From NCBI RefSeq assembly GCF_933208505.1, contig NZ_CAKOEU010000001.1: DNA of 64,000 bases, one strand, 5' to 3'. Source of the stretch: Convivina praedatoris (GTDB taxonomy: Bacteria; Bacillota; Bacilli; Lactobacillales; Lactobacillaceae). Every line of letters starts with the position of its first letter. Position 1 is the stretch's first letter. Of the stretch, positions 1-7,179 are shown in pieces. The position numbers and the translations under genes were made by a program. The notes beneath the pieces are model-generated. The model was not told the DNA's origin. It searched no databases and saw nothing but the letters and a program-made list of their open reading frames with translations.

Positions 1-220
1 TCAGTAAAATTGCATCGGCCTGTTGAGCCGTTCGGATAGTTTCTTCTGGTAAAGGCTGCCCAACCTGGTCAATTCCAGCCCCACCAAAGCGACATTCAAT
101 TAGTTCATATTTAAAGTCGGTTCCCTGGGTAGCGGCTGCTAAAACAGCCAAACCGGCCGCCATAATTTCCGGTCCGATATAATCACCGGGTAGGACAACA
201 ATTTTTTTCTTGCTAGTCAT
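1..220 (-). CDS. leuB: 3-isopropylmalate dehydrogenase, N-terminal part (runs off the window)
   Basis: The visible 73 codons begin MTSKKKIVVLPGDYIGPEIM, the nucleotide-binding start typical of LeuB and isocitrate-dehydrogenase-like decarboxylating dehydrogenases. LeuB oxidises and decarboxylates 3-isopropylmalate with NAD+ in the third step of leucine synthesis, in the cytosol. Its ATG follows the leuA stop codon directly with no gap, so it is probably translated by coupling from leuA and lies under the same attenuator. The rest of the gene, and probably leuC and leuD, lie beyond the left edge. The family assignment rests on the N-terminus and on the neighbour. Confidence 0.88.
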   Translation of the reverse strand, partial: MTSKKKIVVLPGDYIGPEIMAAGLAVLAAATQGTDFKYELIECRFGGAGIDQVGQPLPEETIRTAQQADAILL

Positions 221-1387
221 TTAGCCATTCACCACCCTTTTTTCATATATACTCGCCATCATACTCTCCAATTGGCCTTCATCGACGATGTCAACTTCTT
301 CAGCCACTGCTTTAAAGTGAGGAAAGATGATTTGCATATCCTCTTTACCAATTTCATAACCCATCTCGTTTAACTTTGACATTACCGCATGGGATCCCGA
401 TAACTTTCCTAACGGTAAACTAGCTTTAGCACCGACCATTGCCGGATTCAAAATTTCATAGGTCTCAGGATTCTTTAAGTAGCCATCTTGATGTATACCA
501 GATTCATGGGCAAAGGCATTGCGGCCCATAATCGGCTTATTTGGTGCAATAGCAATCTTAGACATCCGAGCAACTTGATTAGAAATTTTTTTTGATTGGA
601 CTAAGTCGATATTGGTCGATACTTGGAATTTATTCTGTCGAACCTGCAACGCTACCGCTGTTTCGATCAAATCAACATTACCGGCCCGTTCGCCAATCCC
701 GTTAATCGTTCCCTGTACTTCAGTAGCTCCATGCTCGATTCCCGCCAAGGCATTGGCATTGGCCAAACCCAAATCATTGTGAGTGTGGGTAGACCAACCA
801 ATTTCATTAAATTCTTTGATTTGATTGCTAAAGTTTTCAAAAATTTGTCCAAATTCATCCGGTGTGGCATACCCAACCGTATCTGGAATATTAATCATTT
901 TGGCTCCGGCATCAATTGCCCTTTGCACCGCTTGAATCAAAAACTCTGGTTCCGTCCGAGTTGCATCCTCTGGTGAAAAAATAATGTCATCCATGTAGTT
1001 TTTAACATAGGTAATATCAGCGGTAATCTTGTCTAAAATTTCTTTCTTACTCATATGTAGCTTTGATTCTCGATGTACCGGCGACGTTGCAATGAAGATA
1101 TGAATAGCTGGATGGACGGCTCCCCGGGTCGCCTCAATGACTGCATCAATATCCTTTCGAACCATCCGAGCTAAACCAACTACTTTACTATGTTGAATAG
1201 TTTTAGCAATGGCTTGCACTGCTCTAAAATCTTTCTCAGAGGCTGCAGGGAAACCGGTTTCAATTGCATCAACACCATAGGCCTCCAAAGCCTCGGCGAT
1301 GCTTACCTTTTCTTGGTTGGAAAAATTAACCCCAATTGTTTGCTCACCATCACGTAAAGTTGTATCGTAAAATGTTATTTTTCTCAT
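221..1387 (-). CDS. leuA: 2-isopropylmalate synthase, short form lacking the regulatory domain
   Basis: This enzyme condenses acetyl-CoA with 2-ketoisovalerate in the first committed step of leucine synthesis. The HMGL-like TIM barrel is complete: TTLRDGEQT near residue 10, HTHNDLG near residue 202 and SGIHQDG near residue 294 carry the metal and substrate ligands. The protein stops at 388 residues, just after the linker, whereas ordinary LeuA proteins are about 510 residues and end in a LeuA_dimer domain that binds leucine. Feedback inhibition by leucine is therefore probably absent or altered (inference). A homocitrate-synthase-like relative is possible by length, but leuB follows directly and the leader peptide is leucine-rich, which supports LeuA. 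The ribosome binding site is AAAGGAG before the ATG. Confidence 0.9.
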   Translation of the reverse strand: MRKITFYDTTLRDGEQTIGVNFSNQEKVSIAEALEAYGVDAIETGFPAASEKDFRAVQAIAKTIQHSKVVGLARMVRKDIDAVIEATRGAVHPAIHIFIATSPVHRESKLHMSKKEILDKITADITYVKNYMDDIIFSPEDATRTEPEFLIQAVQRAIDAGAKMINIPDTVGYATPDEFGQIFENFSNQIKEFNEIGWSTHTHNDLGLANANALAGIEHGATEVQGTINGIGERAGNVDLIETAVALQVRQNKFQVSTNIDLVQSKKISNQVARMSKIAIAPNKPIMGRNAFAHESGIHQDGYLKNPETYEILNPAMVGAKASLPLGKLSGSHAVMSKLNEMGYEIGKEDMQIIFPHFKAVAEEVDIVDEGQLESMMASIYEKRVVNG

Positions 1388-1405
1388 TTTCTTCTCTCCT
1401 TTAAA

Positions 1406-1440
1406 CTAAAAAACGGACTAGTCTGATAGACTAGTCCGTT
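1406..1440 (-). terminator. Attenuator terminator of the leu leader
   Basis: On the minus strand a perfect 12-bp stem (ACGGACTAGTCT paired with AGACTAGTCCGT, loop of 3-4 nt) is followed by a run of T and lies just upstream of the leuA ribosome binding site. The stem contains GACTAGTC, which also occurs earlier in the leader near 1463-1470, so an alternative antiterminator pairing is available. Its position between a leader peptide and leuA makes it an attenuator rather than an end-of-operon terminator. Confidence 0.85.
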
Positions 1441-1505
1441 AAAAACACGAGTTGCACCCCTGCGACTAGTCATTGGTTTATACCTAACAACTAGCCTTAA
1501 AAGCC

Positions 1506-1534
1506 CAGCTTGCTAGGAATACCTGAGCAAGCTG
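1506..1534 (-). promoter_or_regulatory. Leader 1:2 hairpin overlapping the leucine codons of the leader peptide
   Basis: The arms CAGCTTGCT and AGCAAGCTG are perfectly complementary over 9 bp. The 5' arm contains part of the Leu codon cluster and the loop/3' arm contains the stop codon of the leader peptide. A ribosome stalled on the Leu codons would cover this arm and free downstream sequence, as in classical amino-acid attenuation. A further pairing CTAGT/ACTAG lies between this hairpin and the terminator. Confidence 0.7.
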
Positions 1535-1584
1535 AGGAGAGCTGATGATTGATTATTAATAATATTCATCTGAGCTGTTTGCAT
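1513..1584 (-). CDS. leuL: leu operon leader peptide (23 aa)
   Basis: A 23-codon reading frame starts with ATG preceded by AGGAGG at good spacing and ends ...SALLSLLRYS, with four Leu codons (CTC CTC, TTG CTC) clustered just before the stop. It sits about 30 nt after the predicted transcription start and is followed by mutually exclusive hairpins and a terminator ahead of leuA. The peptide itself probably has no function: ribosome stalling at the Leu codons when charged Leu-tRNA is scarce would favour the antiterminator. The role is inferred from architecture; no expression evidence is available here. Confidence 0.8.
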   Translation of the reverse strand: MQTAQMNIINNQSSALLSLLRYS

Positions 1585-1615
1585 TTCGTGTTCCTCCTAA
1601 TTATTTTATGAGCTA

Positions 1616-1644
1616 ATTCTAATTTTATTATCATTTAATGTCAA
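1616..1644 (-). promoter_or_regulatory. leu operon promoter
   Basis: Minus-strand TTGACA, 17-nt spacer, TAGAAT, a near-consensus housekeeping sigma promoter. The predicted start gives a leader of about 220 nt to leuA, which contains the leader peptide and attenuator. Confidence 0.8.
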
Positions 1645-1675
1645 GAAATATTTTATATATTTTTCACAATTCAAC

Positions 1676-1977
1676 CTAATCCAAAACTATCATACGCACA
1701 AAAAGAGACATTTTTTGAATTAACCAACTTGGCTCCCAAACACATTCAATCTGTACTTCAACAACTTCTAGTAACGTGGCCAAGGCCTCTTTGACCATAG
1801 TCTCAACCGGTGCCAATAACCGGACACCCTATAGTGAATAAGGCCATTGCAACCACCAATAATCCAAGTTTATTAAAATTAATTTTATTAACTAAACACA
1901 AATTAACGACATCAATTCGTAATTTTGAATCTAGCACTGTCTTTAAAAATGGTTATTATATGTTGGTCTTCATCCAT
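1676..1977 (-). pseudogene. sufT: Decayed sufT-like gene (DUF59/MIP18 family Fe-S maturation factor)
   Basis: Directly after sufB, three minus-strand frames join into one protein of about 100 residues, the usual DUF59 length. The first frame gives MDEDQHIITIFK. After a frameshift near 1938 a second frame gives VLDSKLRIDVVNLCLVNKIN and then LFTIGCPVI, which matches the family pattern of a DP-x-L-G-I-D-I-V-N-L start and a T-x-G-C-P motif. After a stop and second frameshift near 1800 the third frame gives ETMVKEALATLLEVVEVQIE and VWEPSWLIQKMS, matching the conserved V-W-x-P-x-W end. The identification is from remembered family patterns. Loss of SufT is compatible with a working SUF system, since SufT is an accessory factor. 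Confidence 0.72.
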
Positions 1978-1981
1978 AGAT

Positions 1982-3424
1982 TTACCCCACCGAACCAATC
2001 ATTTCAAACTTCATTAATCGATTTAATTCTACCGCATATTCCATCGGTAGTTCCTTAGTAAATGGTTCAATAAAGCCCATAACAATCATCTCCGTTGCCT
2101 TTTCTGCAGAAATACCCCGGGTCATCAAATAATACAATTGCTCCTCAGAAACCCGCGAAACTTTGGCTTCGTGTTCCATCGAGACATTCCCATTTAAGAT
2201 TGTGTTATAGGGAATCGTATCAGCTGAAGATTGGTCATCCACTAAAATCGTGTCACACTCAACGTGAGCAAATGAACCATCAGACTCTCTGCCAAATTTA
2301 ACCGTGCCCCGATAGTCCGTAGCACCACCATCATGGGCAATTGATTTAGACACAATTGACGATGAGGTGTTGGGTGCATTATGAATCATCTTGGCACCCG
2401 AATCCAAATTCACGCCCTTGCCAGCCACCGCAATTGATAGCATCGTCCCTCGAGCCCCTTCACCTTCCAAGTAAACCGAAGGATACTTCATTGTGGTTTT
2501 AGAACCAAAATTACCATCAACCCACTCCATTGTGGCATTTTCATAAGCGGCTGCTCGCTTTGTCTCCAAAGAATAAACATTATTAGACCAATTCTGAATG
2601 GTGGTATAACGGCAATAAGCATCTCGCTTGACAATCACTTCTACCACGGCAGCGTGCAAGGCATCTCCGGAATACATTGGGGCTGAACACCCTTCCACAT
2701 AATCAACATGAGCGCCTTCATCAACAATAATCAAGGTCCGCTCAAATTGTCCTTCATTTTCAGTATTAATCCGAAAATAAGATTGAATTGGGGTGGTCAC
2801 ATGAACCCCTTTTGGTACATAAATAAAAGTTCCACCCGACCAGGCCGCTGAATTCAAAGCGGCTAATTTGTTATTAGTCGGCTTAACTAGAGAACCAAAG
2901 TATTCTTTAACCAGTTCCGGATATTCCTGAACGGCTGCATCAGTATCTGTAAATACAATCCCAGTCTTCGCAAATTCTTCTTTCATCCGATGGTAAACGA
3001 CTTCTGATTCATACTGAGCTGAAGAGCCGGCCAGCCATTTCCGCTCGGCTTCTGGAACCCCTAATCGTTCAAAAGTTTCTTTTAATTCGATTGGGACATC
3101 CTCCCAATCGCGATACTTTTCTTCAGTCGGCTTGTTGTAATAATAAATATCATCAAAATTAATGCCACTTAAATCCGGTCCCCATTCATGCATGGGCATG
3201 TCTAAATAGGTCTGGTAAGCCTGCAAACGGTAATCAAGCATCCACTTAGGCTCATTTTTTTTAGCAGAAATTTTACGAATAATATCTTCACTAATTCCTT
3301 TACCAGTTGAATAAACCGCTTGGTAATCATCCTGGAAACCCTGCTCGTATTCCTTGTCAGCCCCAATTGCTGCTCGTGTTTTCTCTAAGGCCTCACGCCG
3401 ATCAATCTCCATGGTTTCTCCCAT
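1982..3424 (-). CDS. sufB: Fe-S cluster scaffold subunit SufB
   Basis: SufB forms the SufBCD scaffold complex on which Fe-S clusters are built in the cytosol. The 480-residue length is normal for the family. The C-terminal beta-helix core is visible, including GKGVNLDSGAKMIHNAPN and SSSIVSKSIAHDGGATDYRG, and the last segment carries the E-x-x-x-Y-Y-L-M-T-R-G pattern shared with SufD. The start is supported by AAAGGAG upstream. It is the last intact gene of the sufC-D-S-U-B transcription unit, 18 bp after sufU, the order usual in Firmicutes. Confidence 0.96.
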   Translation of the reverse strand: MGETMEIDRREALEKTRAAIGADKEYEQGFQDDYQAVYSTGKGISEDIIRKISAKKNEPKWMLDYRLQAYQTYLDMPMHEWGPDLSGINFDDIYYYNKPTEEKYRDWEDVPIELKETFERLGVPEAERKWLAGSSAQYESEVVYHRMKEEFAKTGIVFTDTDAAVQEYPELVKEYFGSLVKPTNNKLAALNSAAWSGGTFIYVPKGVHVTTPIQSYFRINTENEGQFERTLIIVDEGAHVDYVEGCSAPMYSGDALHAAVVEVIVKRDAYCRYTTIQNWSNNVYSLETKRAAAYENATMEWVDGNFGSKTTMKYPSVYLEGEGARGTMLSIAVAGKGVNLDSGAKMIHNAPNTSSSIVSKSIAHDGGATDYRGTVKFGRESDGSFAHVECDTILVDDQSSADTIPYNTILNGNVSMEHEAKVSRVSEEQLYYLMTRGISAEKATEMIVMGFIEPFTKELPMEYAVELNRLMKFEMIGSVG

Positions 3425-3442
3425 AAATACTCCTTTCAGGAC

Positions 3443-3871
3443 TCAATTTTGAATTAATAGTTCATCTAAAGCATGCCAGGATAAAGTCGCACATTTAATT
3501 CGGGTTGGAAACTTACGAACCCCAATTAAACTACAAGCATCTCCTAAAGCTGCACTGGTTTGTCCATCGGTCATCATCGCTGAAAATTGTTGACTTAGTC
3601 TTTGAACTTCTTCAATTGATTTATGATTAATCAAATCAGTCATCATCGAAGCCGAAGCTTTAAAAATAGCACAGCCATCACCATCAAAACTCAGGTCCTG
3701 GACCCTACCGTTTTCAATTACTAAAGTTAACTTAATTAAATCCCCACAAGTTGGATTGTATTTAGTCACAGCTTGACCGGTATCAGCACTGAGGCTTTGA
3801 AAGTGATGCGGATGTTTGGCATAGGTCATAATGACCTGACGATATAATTGATCCAAATTATGTAAAGTCAT
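3443..3871 (-). CDS. sufU: SufU zinc-dependent sulfur acceptor / IscU-like protein
   Basis: SufU accepts persulfide sulfur from SufS and passes it to SufBCD; in Gram-positive bacteria it is a zinc-dependent sulfurtransferase partner rather than a scaffold. All three family cysteines are present (NPTCGDL, GDGCAIF, RIKCATLSW) together with the Asp of the first motif. I place the start at the ATG of MTLHNLDQ, which has AAGGAG ten bases upstream and overlaps the end of sufS by 14 bp. The protein is 142 residues. Confidence 0.93.
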   Translation of the reverse strand: MTLHNLDQLYRQVIMTYAKHPHHFQSLSADTGQAVTKYNPTCGDLIKLTLVIENGRVQDLSFDGDGCAIFKASASMMTDLINHKSIEEVQRLSQQFSAMMTDGQTSAALGDACSLIGVRKFPTRIKCATLSWHALDELLIQN

Positions 3872-5084
3872 CAACAAAATACTCCTTAATCGCTACTAAG
3901 GACGCCACTAATCGATCAATTTCAGCTGCTGTATTATACAAATACAAACTTACTCGTACAGTGGCCGTCACCCCCAAATAACGCATCAACGGTTGGGCAC
4001 AGTGATGACCTGCTCGAACTTCAATTCCTTCTTGATCTAGGGCAGTGGCGACATCATGGGGATGAATATCTGCTAAATTAAAAGTAATCACCCCAGTTCG
4101 ATTCTGTCCATTGGTTGGCCCATAAATTTGCAATCCCTCAATGGCTCCTAGTTTTTTTAAGGCATAGGTAGTTAATTGTGCCTCATTTGCTGCAATCTGT
4201 GCCATGCCAATTGACCTTAAGTATTCAATAGCTGCGCCTAACCCGATTGCACCAGCAATATTGGGGGTCCCAGCCTCAAAGCGCCAGGGTAACGGCTGAA
4301 AAGTAGCTTCATCCAAACCAACATATTCAATCATTTCACCACCATACTGAACTGGCGGAATTTCTTCTAACAACGCTTTTTTACCATATAACACCCCGAT
4401 ACCAGTTGGGCCCATCAATTTATGACCCGAAAAAGCATAAAAATCAGCGTCCAATGCTTGAACGTCAACTGGTAAATGCGGTGCTGCTTGGGCCCCATCA
4501 ACCACTACAACAGCACCAACTTGATGGGCCCAGCTAGTAATTTGAGCAATTGGATTAATCACACCGGTTACATTGGAAACATGGGTCAAGGCAACAATTT
4601 TTGTGGATGGATTTAGTTTGTGGCGCAAATCGACTAAATCTAAGCGGCCGGCTTCATCCAATTCTACGTAACGTAATTTAGCACCAGTTTGCTGTGCCAG
4701 CACTTGCCAAGGAACTAAATTAGAGTGGTGTTCTAAATAGCTCACTAAAATTTCATCGCCAGCCTGTAAATGCTGCTGTCCATAAGCCGTCGAAACCCAA
4801 TTAATCGACTCAGTAGTCCCACGAGTAAAGAGCACCTCAGTCCAATCAGCCGCATTAATAAAAGCTTGGACTTGATTGCGAGCCCCTTCATATAAATCGG
4901 TTGCTGCTTGCGAAAGCGTATAAACGCCCCGATGTACATTGGCATTTTGATGCTGATAGTAGTCTTGTACCTTGGCTAATACCTTGGCTGGTTTTTGGGC
5001 CGTCGCCGCACTATCAAGATAAATCAATGGTTGCCCATTAATTTTTTCATTTAAAATTGGAAAATCAGCTCTACACTCTTTCAT
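3858..5084 (-). CDS. sufS: Cysteine desulfurase SufS
   Basis: A PLP-dependent group II cysteine desulfurase that removes sulfur from cysteine for cluster assembly. Features are YLDSAATAQKP near the N-terminus, the PLP lysine in SGHKLMGPTGIG, and the active-site cysteine in AGHHCAQPLMR near the C-terminus. The chosen ATG begins MKECRADFPIL, the conventional SufS start, and overlaps the end of sufD by 14 bp; an earlier ATG 24 bp upstream is possible. The protein is 408 residues, as usual for the family, and acts with SufU. Confidence 0.95.
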   Translation of the reverse strand: MKECRADFPILNEKINGQPLIYLDSAATAQKPAKVLAKVQDYYQHQNANVHRGVYTLSQAATDLYEGARNQVQAFINAADWTEVLFTRGTTESINWVSTAYGQQHLQAGDEILVSYLEHHSNLVPWQVLAQQTGAKLRYVELDEAGRLDLVDLRHKLNPSTKIVALTHVSNVTGVINPIAQITSWAHQVGAVVVVDGAQAAPHLPVDVQALDADFYAFSGHKLMGPTGIGVLYGKKALLEEIPPVQYGGEMIEYVGLDEATFQPLPWRFEAGTPNIAGAIGLGAAIEYLRSIGMAQIAANEAQLTTYALKKLGAIEGLQIYGPTNGQNRTGVITFNLADIHPHDVATALDQEGIEVRAGHHCAQPLMRYLGVTATVRVSLYLYNTAAEIDRLVASLVAIKEYFVDDFT

Positions 5085-6249
5085 ACTGTAACTTTCTCTC
5101 GATTGCATCAATTAAGTCCTGCTGGGCTCGGTTCGTTGGCATTTGCGATAATATTTCCCCGATAAAACCTCGAATAACAAGTTTTCGCGCCACTTTTTCC
5201 GGTAAACCGCGACTCATTAAGTAATAAAGTTGTTGTTCGTCTACTCGACCAACCGAAGCCGCATGACCAGCTGTGACATCATTCTCATCAATCAATAGCA
5301 AGGGATTAGCTTCCCCCCGTCCACGGCGAGAAAGCATCAATACGCGTGATTCTTGTTGAGCATCAGAGCCCTTAGCACCTTTAATAATTCGCCCAATGCC
5401 GTTAAAAACTAAGGCTGAGGAATTTAAAATAACGCCCCGTTGGAAAATATGCCCGAGACTGTGTCGCCCAGTATTTTGAATTTCCGTAATGAAACCTTGT
5501 ACTTGTTTTCGATTAGAAAAGGCTGCTACTTTGGCATGACTAACTGATCCTTCTCCGTCAACATGACTGGCAAGACGCGTAATCGTATTGCCATCATTAA
5601 AAGAAGCATTGATCCAATCCACCTTAGCATTAGCCAATATATCCGCTTGGCGGTTAATATAGGCACTAGTATGGGGCCCAAAGCCATCAATATTAGCATA
5701 AGTTAGCCGACTCCCACGCTGGGCTAAAACTTCGACAACGACTGAAGCTTTACTTGCATGATTTCCTACGGTTCGCATGCGCTGCAACAATTTAACCTGG
5801 CTATTTTCTCCGACATAAACCAAAACACGAGCGATGAAATCCCCCTGCCCATCGGCAATTTGATTTAAAGTTACTTGCATAACGGGTTCAATCTGAACAT
5901 TAGCCGGAATATATAAAAAAAATCCGGTATTAAACTGATCATAATTATTGGCTGCCAAGCGTTCGGACTGTCGTTCAATCACTTTACCAACCAAATTTTT
6001 AACTAATTCTGGATAATCTTGGTACGCCTGTTTGATGTTCATTAACAAAACACCAGCTTCTACTAAATCGGCGCTAAGTTGATGATGAGTGGTCGTGGAA
6101 CCGATTACTTTTAATCCTAAAAAGTTTTCTTGAAGATCCTTACTTTCATCAACTGATTGACTGGGACTCATGTTTTCTAACCGCCAGGGGCCATAACGAA
6201 CCTTTTCAAAAACTGGCATGGGTAAATTTTCATTTGCTTGCTTAACCAT
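5071..6249 (-). CDS. sufD: Fe-S assembly scaffold subunit SufD
   Basis: Partner of SufB and SufC in the SufBCD scaffold. The 392-residue protein has the SufBD beta-helix core (for example SALVFNGIGRIIKGAKGSDA) and the C-terminal E-Q-Q-L-Y-Y-L-M-S-R-G segment. It starts 1 bp downstream of the sufC stop with GGGAGAT as ribosome binding site, so sufC and sufD are tightly coupled. Confidence 0.94.
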   Translation of the reverse strand: MVKQANENLPMPVFEKVRYGPWRLENMSPSQSVDESKDLQENFLGLKVIGSTTTHHQLSADLVEAGVLLMNIKQAYQDYPELVKNLVGKVIERQSERLAANNYDQFNTGFFLYIPANVQIEPVMQVTLNQIADGQGDFIARVLVYVGENSQVKLLQRMRTVGNHASKASVVVEVLAQRGSRLTYANIDGFGPHTSAYINRQADILANAKVDWINASFNDGNTITRLASHVDGEGSVSHAKVAAFSNRKQVQGFITEIQNTGRHSLGHIFQRGVILNSSALVFNGIGRIIKGAKGSDAQQESRVLMLSRRGRGEANPLLLIDENDVTAGHAASVGRVDEQQLYYLMSRGLPEKVARKLVIRGFIGEILSQMPTNRAQQDLIDAIERKLQYERV

Positions 6250-6250
6250 C

Positions 6251-7051
6251 TTAATCTCCCATTACGTATTCATTGACATCTTCATCTGTCAGGCTAACAT
6301 TCAAGCCCAATTCATCACGTAGACTAGCATAACCCTCAGCTTCTAGTTTTTTAGCCATTTCGGCGCCACCAGTTTTAACAATTTTACCGCCCATCATTAC
6401 ATGAACATAGTCTGGTACGATATAGTCTAATAAACGTTGATAATGAGTAATCATCAGCGTTCCAAATTCTGGAGAACGCATACTGTTTACCCCGCGTGAT
6501 ACCACCTTTAAGGCATCAATATCTAATCCTGAATCAATTTCATCTAAAATAGCAATTTTAGGTTTAACCATCATCATCTGTAAAATTTCATTTCGCTTCT
6601 TTTCCCCACCAGAAAATCCTTCATTTAGATAACGATCGGCCATTTCTTCACTCATCGAAAGAAATTCTCGTTTTTCATCCAACTGGGTAATAAAATCCAT
6701 AATCCCAATTTGATCATCTTCAGGCCGTCGAGCATTAATGGCCGCCCGCATAAATTCAGCATTAGTAACACCCTGAATTTCAGATGGGTATTGCATGGCT
6801 AAAAATAAACCTGCTCGAGCTCGCTCATCAACGCCCTGTTCTAATAAATCTTCCCCATCCAAGTAAATGTGACCGGCAGTCACTTCATAGGCCGGATGCC
6901 CCATAATTGTCTGTGATAACGTCGACTTCCCAGTACCGTTGGGGCCCATAATGGCATGCATTTCGCCAGTATTAACTGCCAAGTTCACCCCTTTTAAAAT
7001 TTCTTTTCCCGCGACATTAACGTGTAAGTTTTCAATTTTTAATGTTGTCAT
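6251..7051 (-). CDS. sufC: Fe-S assembly ATPase SufC
   Basis: An ABC-type ATPase that drives conformational change of SufBD. Walker A is GPNGTGKS (about residues 37-44), the signature is FSGGEKKRNE, and Walker B is AILDEIDSG, with the family-specific K-R-N-E after the signature. It has 266 residues and no membrane partner. It is the first gene of the suf operon; a weak promoter with a TAGAAT-like -10 box may lie near 7070-7100. Confidence 0.96.
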   Translation of the reverse strand: MTTLKIENLHVNVAGKEILKGVNLAVNTGEMHAIMGPNGTGKSTLSQTIMGHPAYEVTAGHIYLDGEDLLEQGVDERARAGLFLAMQYPSEIQGVTNAEFMRAAINARRPEDDQIGIMDFITQLDEKREFLSMSEEMADRYLNEGFSGGEKKRNEILQMMMVKPKIAILDEIDSGLDIDALKVVSRGVNSMRSPEFGTLMITHYQRLLDYIVPDYVHVMMGGKIVKTGGAEMAKKLEAEGYASLRDELGLNVSLTDEDVNEYVMGD

Positions 7052-7130
7052 AGGTTTCGCCTTTCAAAAATAACAATATTCTAATGATATCCTAATGAAA
7101 CTAATTTTAAAACCTTTATTTTACAAACAA

Positions 7131-7164
7131 AAAATGAATTGCTTAAATTATAGCAATTCATTTT
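7131..7164 (-). terminator. Terminator downstream of pepN
   Basis: Perfect 12-bp inverted repeat AAAATGAATTGC / GCAATTCATTTT around a 10-nt loop, T-rich on the minus strand, separating pepN from the suf promoter. Confidence 0.8.
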
Positions 7165-7179
7165 CTAATAATTTTATTA

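Noticed and set aside
1388..1644. T-box riboswitch for leuA
   Set aside because: A GGGGTGCAACTCGTG stretch on the minus strand resembles a T-box, but the conserved TGGN bulge is missing, no specifier loop is seen and the leader is too short. The leader-peptide attenuator explains the region.
1810..2058. 82-residue plus-strand ORF
   Set aside because: It is antisense to sufB and the sufT relic and has no promoter or ribosome binding site.
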